A stretch of DNA of 64,000 bases, taken from NCBI GenBank assembly GCA_021234155.1, contig JAJEKV010000028.1, forward strand, positions 16,374,469 through 16,438,468, read 5' to 3'. The notes under the pieces are model-generated. The model was not told the DNA's origin and ran no database searches. It worked only from the letters and a program-made list of their open reading frames with translations. A program made the position numbers and the translations under genes. Source of the stretch: Isoetes taiwanensis (lineage: Eukaryota > Streptophyta > Lycopodiopsida > Isoetales > Isoetaceae). This document shows, piece after piece, positions 1 through 12,196 of the stretch (the stretch's first letter is position 1; each line of letters begins with the position of its first letter).

Positions 1-2902
1 TCTTTGACCTGCTCATATGCAATGGCCTTCCACAATGGCCCTCTTCCCACGGGTACACTTGCAGACAGGACAATCACGGCGGCGGAACTAGTGTCGTGGA
101 TTATGTCATAGTGGTCAGCCAGATGTACACCTTGTCGCCCATTTTTTCACGCCGGCATAGACACGGACGAGGGAGGCCGACTCGCATCACCTCCCACTCT
201 ATGTGAAGTTGGCACGGCCAACCGCTCGGCTCCCTCGTGCGCGGCAAAGACTTGCCGACCCTGGTTTAAGCTTTGGATTATGAGCAAAGGAGGGTTCTGG
301 CCCGACATGCTCGCGAAGCCCTCCCCGCGGTTCTGCGGACCCCACGGCTGAGCAACAAACCGACCAGCTTGTTCAAATCCCACCGAGCGGGGCTGACAGG
401 TGCTTTGGGGAGACCTCCCCACGCCAGAGATCGAGGGCCGCAACCTTTCGCTGCGTAACGAGATGGTTTGATGCCGAAAGTGTAAGGAACACAAACGCCA
501 GCACTGCCTCATCGTGGATCGTAACATGCAGCTCGAGCCACCCGGCCATTACCGCACCTTCCTCAAGGAAACAAAAGCAAGGTACCTAGCAAGGCACCAA
601 GGAGAAATGTTCGACTTACTAGGCATACCCAGAACTTTCTCGGCGCGGGTACTCTGCACGGGCCACGCCCTACAGGAAACATCACGGCGGTGCAATGGGA
701 GCAAAGACACAAATGCCTTTATGATCCTCCGGGAACACGGGACGGATGTGCCCCGCAACATGGCACGGCCGGTGATCACCGAAGAGGGCCGCAGCGCTGG
801 CTAATGGGAAGGCGGCGGACTTAGATCGGCCACCGCGGAGTTGCTCAAGTGGGCGGGACAGCCCATGGTGCCCGGCCCTTCTGCACCGTTTCAACAGTAT
901 TTGCAAGAGGGTTTTCCCTACCATGGACCACAAGCGTGGTTGTTCGATCTACAAGGCGAGGGGACCCACCTTTCGTCCGACCAATTACCGAACCATCATG
1001 GTCATTTCGGTCTTTGCCAAGGCGTGGCGCGAGCATTCTCAAACAGCTGGTAACCTGATGGGCGAGGCGCCGAAGTCGGGGCACTTACCCGGGCGGGCTT
1101 CGACCCGAGATATTTGACCATTGATCACATCTTCACACTCGGGGGCCCCGGTCGGGCGGTAGGAACCGTCGGGAGGACCTCAGATCTTTGTTTTTGTGGA
1201 CTTTGCAAAAGCTTTAATTACCACGCGATTACCGGGGAAAAGTTGTGGGCTTAGATTGCACCATCATCTCGACTCCCTATGGATCTGCGAGAATGCGATA
1301 ATGACCGTATCACGAGTCCGCATTGCCGTGTTGCATGCAACCGGAAAGACAGTCATTTGCCAGCAGCATTGGAGTTAGGCAAGGATGTCCTCTCTCACCC
1401 GCACTCTTTGGACTTTACATTGACCAGTTGGAAGCCTGGCTTGCTGCCAATGGGGGGGACGGTTACCGCGGCTCTTGCACCCGGGTCATCCCAAGCAGCT
1501 CATCTATGCGGATGATGTGGACCTTTTGGCCCATACACCAGAGGGCATGCAGGCACACCTAGATGCCCTGGACACATTCTGTCAGGCGACGGACATGCGT
1601 GTCAACCTGGCCAAGACTAAGGTGGTCCTTATATCCTCCTCACGTCATCCAGCTCCGGCGCTCACTTATCAGGGGCAGATGGTAGAGGTCACACCCAGCT
1701 ACAAGTACCTGGGGGTGGAATTTCCGTCCTCAATGTATTGGGATGCATCCATTCGCCTTCGGGTGACCGCAGGTTGGAAGGCGCTGTACGCAATGCAAAA
1801 CAATAGTCACGGCAGGCGAGCCAGATGATGGGGCCACCAGTCACATTTGTTCCGGGCACTGGTGGAGCCAGTTCTTCTGTATGGGGTCGAGGTGTGGGGC
1901 CTAGTGTTGTCTTTGGCGACTTGGAATGACTTAGAGCAGGTCTAGAAGGCATTTTTGATGCGGGCACTTGTGGTTGAGTCCTCAGTTCCATATCAGATCT
2001 TGTTGCAGGAGACAGGATTCAGGCCCATGCAGCATGCCGCCCTCGATAGACACATTGTTTATTTCCAGAAGGTGGCCAACATGAGCGACACTCGGCTCAC
2101 ACTTGGCTTACGCTGTGGCGATGAGCCCGCAAGGACTCAGGGCTTGTTGGAAGGACAAGAGAGCTCGATGGGGCGCTACTGAACGTAGACGCACATAGGT
2201 GCATCCAGTACACACGCCGGCCGGGATAGGTGAGGGGGGTACTTGGACTCTTGTTTCCCAGGGGAAGCTCTGGGACCACCATGCTCGAACAGTAAAGATG
2301 GCACACTACAAACGGCACATAAACCCCACCACGGTTCGAGGCCCACGGCTCTACTGCGTTAGCGATTGCCCATGAAGAAGCGTGGGATCATCGTCCATTG
2401 AGCGAGGGCCCACCATCTTCGGCTTGAGGCGGGTTGGTGGGTTGGAGAGCCGCCGGGGGCGGGCTTTGTCGGTGTTGCCAGCCGGGTTGTTGAGGATGAA
2501 AGCCATGCCTTCGAGCTGTCCGGCCTATAGTCGGTCGGGGCTCACACGTTCTCTTGGTGCGACCTGGTCTGCCCCTGCACGAGCTACTCAGTATGCCGTC
2601 AGTTCGATCCCTTGGCTCCTACCTCCAGGAGGTTTTGGATCTGCGGACTCACCTCTGTCCCCGGGCGCCTGCCTGAGGTGCCGGGAATTCATGTGTATAT
2701 GTATATTTGTACAGCTGCCAGTAGGCTTGTTGCTGTGACAGTTTTTCCCTCGTAAGGGGGGGTTTTTAATCCGGGTAGCAACGGGCTTGCTGCACCCGTG
2801 TAATTTGGGTCCCATAGGCCGATTGGCCTCCGCGGACGATAAAAGAACCTTCCTTCCTTCCTTCCTTCCTTCCTTCCTTCCTTCCTTCCTTCCTTCCTTC
2901 CT
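1..2902 (+). mobile_element. Degenerate LINE (non-LTR retrotransposon), 5' end outside window
   Basis: This is the 3' part of a non-LTR retrotransposon in plus orientation. The first ~120 bases read as the end of an endonuclease domain (GTSVVDYV-like). A reverse transcriptase N-terminal block follows at about 920-1,030 (NYRTIMVISVFAKAW). The finger/palm block GVRQGCPLSP is at about 1,370, and the catalytic YADD box is at about 1,500 within an open frame 1,475-1,828 that continues to KYLGVEF. Downstream to about 2,740 is a decayed C-terminal region. The 3' UTR (about 2,740-2,847) resembles that of a second LINE end at 20.5-20.9 kb. The reading frame is broken by several shifts and stops, so the copy is dead. 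The G+C content is clearly higher than in the AT-rich flank that starts at 2.9 kb, which marks the element boundary. The family is certain as non-LTR; the clade is not determined. Confidence 0.85.
2848..2902 (+). repeat. (CCTT)n microsatellite tail of the LINE
   Basis: About 13 units of CCTT directly follow the LINE 3' UTR. The position suggests that the element ends in a simple-repeat tail rather than in poly(A). The long GRKE-repeat frame on the minus strand here is only translation of the microsatellite. Confidence 0.95.
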
Positions 2903-2904
2903 AC

Positions 2905-4970
2905 AGATAATATGATAACAGTATTTACTAAAGCATTATCCATAACAAAGCATGCATGACATTTTATATATTGTATTCTTTGGTTCTCTTTTGTTGAGAG
3001 ACCAACATTGGGGGCCCCGCCCGGGGATGTTGAGATGCCATGTTGCTTTCTCCTTTTAATATCTCCCTTTTATCTAAGTTTAGATTCTATCTTTAGACTA
3101 CCTTTTCTACATGTACATATGGTCATAATATTGAATACAATTCTATTGCTTTTGGGATTACTTCTTTGTCTCTTCCTTTTGCATGCTTTTTACCTAGATT
3201 CAATAAATCCAATGCTCTGAGTGCCTCCAGATCTCTAATCAGATAATTGATGTGCAGAACTGTGAGATGAGTTGTGGGCTATGAGTTGTGACATATTTTT
3301 TTGTAAATGTAAGCAACTCTATGATAGTGCCGAAGAAATAGAACAATATCAACCCTGTCAGGTACTTAAATTCAATAGCATCTTCATTTGAAAAATACTT
3401 ATCAAAGGTTCTCCCTCCTCTCTCCTATCTTTGCTTTGTGAAGGAAGCAAGGCCTTAATAACAGAGAGGAAGTCTTCTAGAAGTTAAATAAATATAGAAC
3501 AGAGGTGTTTCATTCGGGATTTTATGTAATCTTCTCTATACGTAAATGTTACAGCTAGAGCAAATAGTATAGAGCTTAAATGTGATGAGCATCGACAGTT
3601 TAGCCGATTCAATAATAAAGCTTTTTGGGAAGAGAATTTTGCTTGTACATTCTCCTACGCACAATTTATAGAAGTAGCGAGAGAAGCTCACAAAAGAGCT
3701 CTAGCTTCAAGCTGCAAATCATGTATTTTTGTCAATGTATCTAGTTACTCTTTTATTACTTTTACCATTTCTTATTGTACAGTTTGCTCATTTGTTTCGG
3801 GAGTCATTTGCTTGAGTATTCACTTGGAGGAAGAAGTACTGACAAAAATAATCTAGTTTCTTCTACAAAAGATCTTAAGATTGCAGGTTCATCTAAAAGT
3901 AGCTTCATATTGGATGGTTCTTGTTCTATGTCAAATTCCTTATTTGTCATAGCCTACAAAATATTCACGGCCAAAAGATCTTGATATATTTCAAGCTGTG
4001 ATCACGACTCCATTCATCTTGTTATATATTTTATGATAAGAATTTGAACTATGATATGATTTATGTTCATTACGAAGCTTTGCGATCATAACTTATTTAT
4101 CATTTAAAACTTGAAGATATTTTCTATATTCAGATCTGAATCTAAAGCATATAACGCTGTTATTCTCGGTTTATTTGTTGCGTGTTATGTACAACATAAC
4201 TCTAAACATTTAGTCATTACTGCTGCATTCCATTATGATGTTAATTGTTGCCACTGGCTTCGATAATGATTTATTGTCCTTGCCCAAGAGGTTAGAAAAG
4301 AATGATGTTATTCTGTTGTGAATGCTACTGCACATGAATATTGATTGAAATAGTGTGCATCTTATTACCTGATTTTAAGCGGTTCAATTCCGCCACTAAA
4401 TAACTAGTAATTTTGGTACTCTGAACATAATGCTGAATGTAGTCGAGCTAGTGCATGAATATCTTATGATGTTCTTGGGTATTATCAATTATATGTTTTA
4501 CATTGCCTTAACCTGGGTTGGGCTTTAGTGTCTGTACGAAAACCTGTTACACAAACCTTATAGTATGTTACTAATTTTTCCACACAATATACCCCAACTT
4601 GTGGGAACAAACCCCCACAAACGTGAATCGCTATCTACGACCCAAACTATGGCACGAGTCCTGAATATGCCCATTCAATAGCGCTCGATGTCCGAAGGCA
4701 CCCCTCTTATGATATGCACCCAAACGAAAGGGGATTTTAAAGGGAATTTATTTAAAAATGTAGTGGATAATGGTTTTTGTTGTGTAGGGGGCATAGATGA
4801 AATAAAGGTATGCTTCTATATGATTTGAATTTGGCATAAATTAGAAATGAAAGCACATTTTCGTCGATTTTGGTCGATGAGAGTAAACAATAAGATACAA
4901 ATCCCATATACTACAAAACAGCTAAAAAAGATTACATTCCTTGAATGATATGTATGCTTCTTAATTTCCT
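2905..4970. other. AT-rich intergenic DNA, no gene seen
   Basis: The sequence is AT-rich with only short, stop-interrupted frames on both strands. I see no recognisable domain, RNA gene or terminal repeat here. It probably holds decayed transposon sequence. Confidence 0.6.
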
Positions 4971-4977
4971 GCGGATA

Positions 4978-5598
4978 TCACGTTGGGTACAATCCTAGAA
5001 CCATTTCCCTTCCATGCCTCAATATAGTTAGAAAGCTACTTTCATAGTCAATTTTATTACTTATGGATGCTTGCAAAATTTCCCTTCTTTGGCAACACAA
5101 AGGAGGATGAGCAACAACATTACAACGTTGGTTAATAGATGTGTACAATATAAAAGAAGGTTTTACGGCAGGAGGAGATGTATAAAGAACCCCTTGGTCA
5201 TCTAAAGTGAGCTTGATAGTGGGCAAGTGAGGAATTTGATAGCCAATGACTCCAGTGAAGGTGTAAGAATCTAAGGAGGTCTTGATGAGAATGAAGCCAT
5301 CATCGTCGACTACAAGAGCGCACAGATCTTCAGTGGAGAGCATGAAGGCAGGACCCCAGATATGCATTATCTGTGTGTTGTTAGACAAGACAATGTAGCA
5401 TTCAGCTGTGCCAGTGATTGCCATGAACAAGTGATAACCATTATTTGATGACGATTGGAATCGTTGGAGTTGCGGGAACATCTCATGAGGTGTAGCTCTC
5501 ATGGATGCGATTGTGGAGAGGATTTCTGCAGGGACTGGGAAATTGAATCGACATAGCAACACTAAGAGCAAGAGCAGTTTCCATCTTTCCATGATCAT
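4978..5598 (-). CDS. Putative secreted protein, bulb-type lectin-like
   Basis: This is an intact 206-residue frame. It opens with a short charged stretch and a leucine-rich hydrophobic core (LLLLLVLLCRF, about residues 7-18) followed by PVPAE, which looks like a cleavable signal peptide. The middle (about residues 55-145) alternates short beta-like segments with hydrophobic and polar residues, including an LVVDDDGFILI stretch that resembles the A-L-x-x-D-G-N-L-V-L repeat of bulb-type (GNA-like) lectin domains. That assignment is tentative, because the sugar-binding QxDxNxVxY signature is not clearly present. The C-terminal part contains a CC pair and no kinase or membrane segment. The frame could start at Met1 or Met3. 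A TATA-like CATAAAAGG sits about 30 bases upstream. Neighbours are transposons. It is one of only two convincing intact genes in the window. Confidence 0.55.
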   Translation of the reverse strand: MIMERWKLLLLLVLLCRFNFPVPAEILSTIASMRATPHEMFPQLQRFQSSSNNGYHLFMAITGTAECYIVLSNNTQIMHIWGPAFMLSTEDLCALVVDDDGFILIKTSLDSYTFTGVIGYQIPHLPTIKLTLDDQGVLYTSPPAVKPSFILYTSINQRCNVVAHPPLCCQRREILQASISNKIDYESSFLTILRHGREMVLGLYPT

Positions 5599-5624
5599 AA
5601 GCTAGAGGGGAGAGGTACTTGATT

Positions 5625-5633
5625 CCTTTTATG
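5625..5633 (-). promoter_or_regulatory. TATA-like box upstream of the secreted-protein gene
   Basis: On the minus strand this reads CATAAAAGG and lies about 27 bases before the ATG at 5,598. The spacing would leave a very short leader, so either the start is at the second Met or this is a chance match. Confidence 0.3.
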
Positions 5634-6189
5634 GATGTGTAAATCGTGCTTAACGTGGCAAGTATTAAAGATTCCATGTTAAAACACGCTTCACGATTGG
5701 CCTAGTTATACACGTCGATCACCACGTTGGCGTACACGTCTGATTTTAGGGTTCACGATACCGTTCTCTCAGCAGAACCTGCCGAACGACTCCCCATGAA
5801 GACCTGCGCCTGTTACCTTCAGAAAGGAGGACGAATTTGACCCGAAAAGAAAGACTGGAAGGTATGAAACGACGAATTTAAGATCGCTTGCTTGGTCCAG
5901 GTACATTACGAATTTGCAACCTTGGGATAGTTAATTTGATTGCTTGATGGGAACATCTTCCTCTATTGGGCAAGAATATCATGGCTGAATGGTTGTTTCC
6001 TAATTTGCAGCTTGTAAATATGCCCCACTTTATTGTTCATGATCTGCACTTTGAGTCAAGCAATGGTAGAAGCAATCAAAATTATTGAAGACATGAATGC
6101 ACTCATTGAAGGTTCACACATTAAATCAGACATGGATCCTCTCCCCATTATCTGAGCGTAAGGTCTTAATCCGCTTCCCTGTTAGTTGC

Positions 6190-8123
6190 TCTACTTGTGC
6201 TTGGAATTGACAAAACATATTAAATACTTCAGATTTTTAGGGAGCAGGCGAATTGTCACATTACCTCAAAAACTCGTCCCTGAAGGTGAGCAGATACTTC
6301 TTTTTACCAATGGACATTTTTTGCATAGGGCCACATACGTTGGTCTGCACGATTTTAAGAATATCTGTTGCTCGTTCACTTTCTCCAACTGGGAAGGGAT
6401 TTCTTTTATGCTCCCCATAACACGTGTTTCACAAAGATCAAGTGTATCCTCTTCAAAAGGTTCCAAAAACTGATCTTTTGCCAATTTTTGAATTGCTTGA
6501 GCATGTGGGTGACCTAATCTATAGTGTGATCAGGGATTTGCACTCAAGTTGCCAGTGCTTGGCATGGCAGTTTAATCCTGGCATTCCTTTTGTATAACCC
6601 ATTCATAGAACTCCATTGGCCACTTCAATCCCTGATTCCTCACTTATAATGCATGTATCCCTCTGGAAAGTGACATTCAGCCCTGCATCGGCTATCTTAC
6701 CAATTGAAAGGAGGGTTTGAGTGAGCCCAGGCTCATAAAACACATCACAAATTTTCTGTACCCTGTTATCAAGCTGAACCAGCACTGTGGCCCTTTCTTG
6801 AATGACATATGACCTGTTGTCTCCCACATAAACCTGTTGTGCCATTTGGGCATGTTCAAATGTATGAAATATGAAATATGAAATATTTTCTTATCAGGTG
6901 TCATATGAAGGGAAGCACCTGAATCGAGCCAAAGGGTTTTGCTGCTGTTTATATCTAGAGATGTATATGCCATGAAGAGACGAGCATTGTTACTCCCACT
7001 TCGCTTCTCACTTCGGGCTCTTGGTTTGCTCCGATCAAAGGGTAATTTTACCTTCCAATCTCTGGCAATGTGGCCAGCTTTGTTGCATCTAAAACACGGC
7101 CCTCTTGAGGGCATTGGTGACCTTCCATTCATGTCAACAGCTGGTTTTGAAGATTGTCCTGAATTAAATTGCACTTTTCTTGCAGCAGTCCTATCCGTCA
7201 TAACAGGCTTTTTCCAAACCATTGTCTCTTCTTTCTGATCCAAACCATTGTCTCTTCTTTGTATCACCATGCAACTTTGTCTTTTTCTCTAATGATGCTG
7301 CTACAAGTGTATCCACTGTTTGATTTGGAATACAAGTCAAAGTTGTGACCACTGGACGGAATTCTGGTGTTAAGCCTTTCAACAAAGTTGTCATTTGCTC
7401 CTCTGGAGAAACTATTGCCTTCAATCTTGCAAGTTGCATAAAAAGGATCTCATCCTTCTTAAGTAGTCTGCCACCGATTCACCTGTTTCCATGGATAAGG
7501 CAAAGAACTGTTGCTTTAAAGTCAATTCACATGTCTTTCTTGTGCCTCCAAACGATTTTGCCAATGCATCCCAATTAGAATGGGCTGTTGGATTCAGGTT
7601 TAAAAGATGCACGTATTCCTCTCCTAGAGCAAGGCTTATTCTGGTAATGGCCTTCCTATCTCTCTGTTCTCATTCTGGCAATTTTGCAGCATCTATTGGT
7701 TGGCCTCTGAGCCATTTACTACTGCCCATGATGACTCCCTCATCAGAATTAACTGAAGCTTGACAGACCAGGTGTAAAAATTCTCTCCGGTAATTTTTTT
7801 TTTTAAAATTTGTCACGGAATCTCTCCATACCCTGAGTAGCCATGTTCCCAAAAACAAAACTGCAGAGTCCACAGAATTGTACCTCTGGTAGGTCTCCTA
7901 CTTGAAGAATCGTGGTTTGAAGGAGAGCCGTTGGAAGACACTCCTCCTTGGAGACATTGGTCTCTCGTAGACGTTAATATAATCTTTCTTTCTTTCTATA
8001 TGACTGCCTCCTTAACCTGCGTTGAATCAACCTTTGGTTCACTCTCAACAATGCAAGACGAACCCTAATCTCCTGCTTTCACTGTTGCTTTTTCTTATTG
8101 TCCATTTGCCTGCTCTAATACCA
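6190..8123 (-). mobile_element. Ty1/copia retrotransposon remnant (gag, protease, pre-integrase)
   Basis: Read on the minus strand from about 7,905 downwards, the pieces come in copia gag-pol order. They are a gag N-terminus (SSKWLRGQPIDAAKLPE), a UBN2-type gag core at about 7,612-7,190, a zinc knuckle at about 7,060 and the aspartic protease motif LDSGAS near 6,920. A pre-integrase region follows to about 6,200 (LAKDQFLEPFEE). The zinc knuckle reads CFRCNKAGHIARDW, so the fourth metal ligand (Cys) is replaced by Trp. Gag is split by stops and frameshifts. Integrase catalytic core, reverse transcriptase and RNase H are missing on the left side. A primer binding site complementary to initiator tRNA-Met lies at 8,112-8,123. 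I could not define either LTR. This is a dead, truncated copy. Confidence 0.85.
8112..8123 (-). other. Primer binding site of the copia remnant
   Basis: On the minus strand the bases read TGGTATTAGAGC, one substitution from the TGGTATCAGAGC that pairs with initiator tRNA-Met in most plant copia elements. It lies upstream of gag, where the 5' LTR should end. Confidence 0.7.
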
Positions 8124-8595
8124 TCTAAACAAGATACAATGACATAGAGATGCAGAGAATAGGTAGATGAATTGATAATATTACAAAAGCATATATGCAT
8201 CCACAAGATGCGATGGTTCTAATATGACACAACTCGGCCATCCGGATAAGCTAGATCGACTCATATATGCTGATGCATATTTAACAGCATACACATAATT
8301 GTAAGCAGCCCCATCTTTTGGAAGATGGCAATGACAATGATGCAGTTCACTTTTTCCAGCAATCAATCCGGCATCCAGATATAGGTCTTTTTTAAGTTGA
8401 TCTTTATGGCAGCAATATTAGTCAGTGGTATATAAGACCCAGATCCTTCCATTTGTAGGCTCATTGAAGGCACTCTTATTCCTATAGATCCCACCAGATT
8501 TAGAGAAATGTTTCGCATTTCCCTTGACACATACAAGTACATTCGTGAACTTCTGTCTGAGGAGTAGCAAAGAAATCTGCCAGTCCCATTATGTA

Positions 8596-8908
8596 CCATA
8601 CCAGCTAGATCATGTCCGTGAGGATCAAGTGGCCATTGCACTACGACGTGTAGCATCAGGAGACAGTCTTCTCACATTGTCAGAAATGGTTAGTGCTGGC
8701 AAATCAATTGTCTCAGAGAGTTACAAATCTCTTTGCCTTGTTTTGTCAAGCACGTCATCCCATGCAGGTCTAGAGCTGATAGAAGTAAAAAGGGGATTTG
8801 AAACACTTCGTGGTCTTGCAAACAGTTGTGGAGCAATTCATTGTACTCATATTATCTTGGAATTGCCAAATAGTGATCACCATGCAAAGCAATGCCCATG
8901 TTCATCAT
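8596..8908 (+). pseudogene. PIF/Harbinger-type nuclease (HARBI1/ALP1-like) fragment
   Basis: The frame reads DQVAIALRRVASGDSLLTLSE, then a helix-turn-helix-like SAGKSIVSE segment, and further on VKRGFETLRGL and SCGAIHCTHIILELPNSD. These match the conserved N-terminal helices and the first catalytic block (GAIDxTH) of plant PIF/Harbinger transposases and their domesticated relatives. The first catalytic Asp of the DDE triad is His here. The rest of the catalytic domain is absent. The fragment is about 100 residues against roughly 350-400 for the family. The minus-strand frame overlapping it is a shadow. Confidence 0.75.
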
Positions 8909-9059
8909 GATCTTTACCGTGCACAAAAAAACCATCAAGAACATCATCTCAGATTGCAGAATCATGCTTGGGTCGAGGAAATTTTTTTACCTGTTCCTAT
9001 AGAAAAATGCTTTACTGCTGCAAAGGCTATGGTTACTGCCGGATTCATATGAGCTCCAG

Positions 9060-11740
9060 AATATGGTCTGTTGAATATATCATAATCGTAACCATCAGCC
9101 CAAATGCAGTAGAAACTCCAAAATGAGTTAAACAAATCTTGTATGTGGTGTCTACCATGAAAACCATGATGCAGTGGAATGTGTCTGCTATGATGCTATG
9201 ATATTGCATCGAAGGTAATGCGTGCAGTGTAGCAGATGGTCAAGTTGAGCGAAAGGGCACTGACAAAGTTGAGTGAAGGGGCACTGACAAACTTGTGCAA
9301 GTTGCTTCAACCGCTCGGAAAAAGAACAACAGGGTTAAGTGTTGACTACCCTTAATATAGATCAAGTTGCTCAGAAGGGTTATATAAAATTTGGCAACAA
9401 ATCGTGGAATTGACAGACCTAAGAGAACACTCATAGTTGACATTGTTACACTTACAATCTCTTCTACTCTCTATTGTGAAGGGTGGTTTGTCTCCCTTGT
9501 TAAAGTTTGTTCTCATTTCAAAATGTTTGTGTATTTTTCTTCTGCACAATGTTTCATGTAAGTTTCCAATCACTATGGAGAGTTTCCAATTACTATGGAG
9601 TTACTCATATCTCCATCTTCTATAAACGTTGATACAATAAAATGAACAATTCCTAATTATATTTTATGAACTATGAATCAAATCAGGATTATTATTTACA
9701 AGAAATTTATCGCGGCAGTGGCTGCCGCTGAGAACATCTCTCTTTCTCAACCCCCCTGGTTTCATATCCTCTGTCCTTGTCCTCGTATCCTTCGTCTACT
9801 CATTTACAGCATGAAATTTGTCTGCAGCGAACATGTATCAATTTGTCTGACAACAAACGTGTATAATCTAAGAACAAACAGGATTTCAACCCGCACTATT
9901 GCCTTGTGCTCTGCTGATGTATTCGACAACCATTGGGAGTACCATTAAGCCAATTTTTCCCTTGAGAATCTCAACTATCAATTTATTTTTTCTAATCTCC
10001 TTTGAGAATCAGATGACATAAGCCCTTCCCAATTGTTCATTTTTGACAGATCGTCTTTCAATAAGTCTAGAATGCAACTCGCAATCATTCAATAACTTAA
10101 TAACAAACTACAAATGAAAATGCCCAAATTGCTAAAAACTTGTTTACAAAGTTCAATGTAACTTGAACTATTAAGTTCTTTAAAGTTTGTTTGCTATCGA
10201 TATTTACAAAGATAATATATACAATGCAATGAAACCTAAATTTTTGGTTTTGCACCACTAGGCACTACCTTCAGTAGCTTGATCTTACTTTGCTACCAAA
10301 TGATCTAAGCTTTCTATGTCTTTTAAAACTTGGTCCTGTTATCTTGCATAAACAATATGCAGGCACTAATATGTTACATCTAAGTTGAGAATCTTAACTA
10401 AGGCTAAACACAGTTAGTTACAGCTATGGTACCATATAGTAAATAAATCAGCCTTCCCTAACAAACACAATGTATAGGGAAAAGGAAGATGGGACCTCTC
10501 TGGCACACAGGGAGCGGCCCCGCGACCGGTAGGGGGAAGCAGGTCTCCCGCAGTGCCAGAATAGGAGACCATCTTTCTTTCCCCTACAAAACAAAAATTA
10601 GAATGCGTTTTTGCCTTTTGCTGAAGAAATCTGAAGCAGAAGGTACCAGATTTGAAGCATCTGAAGCTTGGCAGCCCACCACAACCCTTGCTCTGTTAAC
10701 TGCTCCTATTCTGACCATGTTCATGTCTTTTTTATTTGTGATTTACAGATAGATGAATGCAACATCTGTCGAAAGCTTCGGCATAGCCAGAAACCGCCGC
10801 CATAGCCAGAAGATGGGCATGTGCATGTGCAGAAACCATGGCCATAGTCATTAAGAAGGAAAAAAGGTAACAGAAAAACTATAACAGATTGATTTACAAA
10901 AGAGCACTGCTTCTTAGCGGAAGAACCGAGTCTGCATAAGCACAGCCTTAGGAAGAACCTCTTTGAAGCAGAGAAGCAGAAGATCTGAGATACCGGTTAA
11001 CAGAAGCAGAACACTGGTCACCAGAAGTGTTGTTCACCGGCTAAGCAGAATCTTCGAGCCGCTTTCATTCTGTGTTGGAGGGAGAGGATATGTGGCGAAA
11101 CCACAATAAAATTGCAGACCCAACTTTTGTTTTGTTCCCACGGGTATTACATACAGAGAGGTGTATTATTATTTGGGGTGTCTAATAATTTTTTGGGACC
11201 ATCGGATGCAAGCATATGCCACAGCATATGCCACGCCATCAAATTCCAGCCTTCAAATTCAGGTCAAGATAGGGTCAAATCCCCTATATTTGACTTACCC
11301 CTATCAGCCAAGCAAACCATTGATAATGTGAATAAATACAATCTTTCAAATTTCAAAGTCTGGCCAAACAAACAATAAGCCTGGGGAGTCGAACCCCAGT
11401 ATAAGTTCAGACGCTCATCCAAGCATACTAGGAATCCCAGAAGAGGGATGCCTAGTATGCTTAGGAGCCGAAGCTCACTAACAAAGCACACAGGTTAGTA
11501 CCAACACATTATTTTGATACACAATTATGTCAACCAATTGCAGCCCGCTCACAGTTATTCAACACATTATTTATAAGCCAACACACAATCTAGTTCTAGT
11601 TCATGACAGGGCCACCTTAACCAATTTCAGAACCAGCAAATCATACCTATTATACATCAAGCAAATCCTCACAATACAAATCCAGATCAAGGTTCATCAA
11701 CTCGACATACAAAATCACAAGCCAACCAAAGAAGAACATG
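9060..11740. other. Gene-poor AT-rich stretch
   Basis: No coding feature is supported. A short direct repeat (GGGCACTGACAAA, twice) lies at about 9,255-9,295, and a short inverted repeat around CATCCCTCTTCTGGGATTCC lies near 11,430. The region 10,480-10,760 has an open plus-strand frame of 87 codons without any recognisable domain and looks fortuitous. Confidence 0.5.
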
Positions 11741-11748
11741 TAAAGAAA

Positions 11749-12144
11749 TCAGTTCATAGCCGAGCCACTTTGTGCATGCCTTATGACTGCATCTAGTTGC
11801 CGTATTTCTTGCACAAGCAATGCCCTCGCAAGGCTCATATGAGAACGCAAGATGTGCAATTCAGAAACGGGCACCCCCAAATGCTCCCACTCCACAACAG
11901 ATATGTCATTGTCAATGGACACGTAGAACCCTCTAAGATGCCGCCTAAGCAAGCGCAACGATGCCGCAATCCTATGCGCCTCAGCAGAAAATGCCGCCTC
12001 AGGTTCAGCCGAAAACACAACTGGGTCCGGATGGGATGCCTCTACAGCAGATGAAATAAAAGACTCAGACAAAGACACAACAGGTTGCTCCATGCGAACA
12101 ACTGCTTCCCCATCAGTCTCCATAACTCTTGCAACTATAAACAA
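11749..12144 (-). CDS. Hypothetical protein fragment, helical
   Basis: An open frame of 131 codons is rich in Ala, Leu, Arg and Glu and is predicted by eye to be mostly alpha-helical (AEAHRIAASLRLLRRHLRGF). It has no recognised domain, signal peptide or membrane span. Two more minus-strand frames at 12,197-12,388 and 12,444-12,710 lie just upstream and could be earlier exons of the same decayed gene, perhaps a transposon accessory frame. I do not recognise the family. Confidence 0.25.
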   Translation of the reverse strand: MFIVARVMETDGEAVVRMEQPVVSLSESFISSAVEASHPDPVVFSAEPEAAFSAEAHRIAASLRLLRRHLRGFYVSIDNDISVVEWEHLGVPVSELHILRSHMSLARALLVQEIRQLDAVIRHAQSGSAMN

Positions 12145-12196
12145 ACAAAACTATGAAAACAAACCCAACTGTACAATCAAGAGCCAACCAAGTTCA

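Noticed and set aside
2689-2943. Open frame with GRKE repeats on the minus strand
   Set aside because: It is only the translated (CCTT)n microsatellite.
8363-8656. Minus-strand frame opposite the Harbinger fragment
   Set aside because: It has no domain, and the plus-strand reading gives a recognisable family.
10489-10752. Plus-strand frame of 87 codons
   Set aside because: No domain, no coding-like composition and no conserved neighbours; probably fortuitous.
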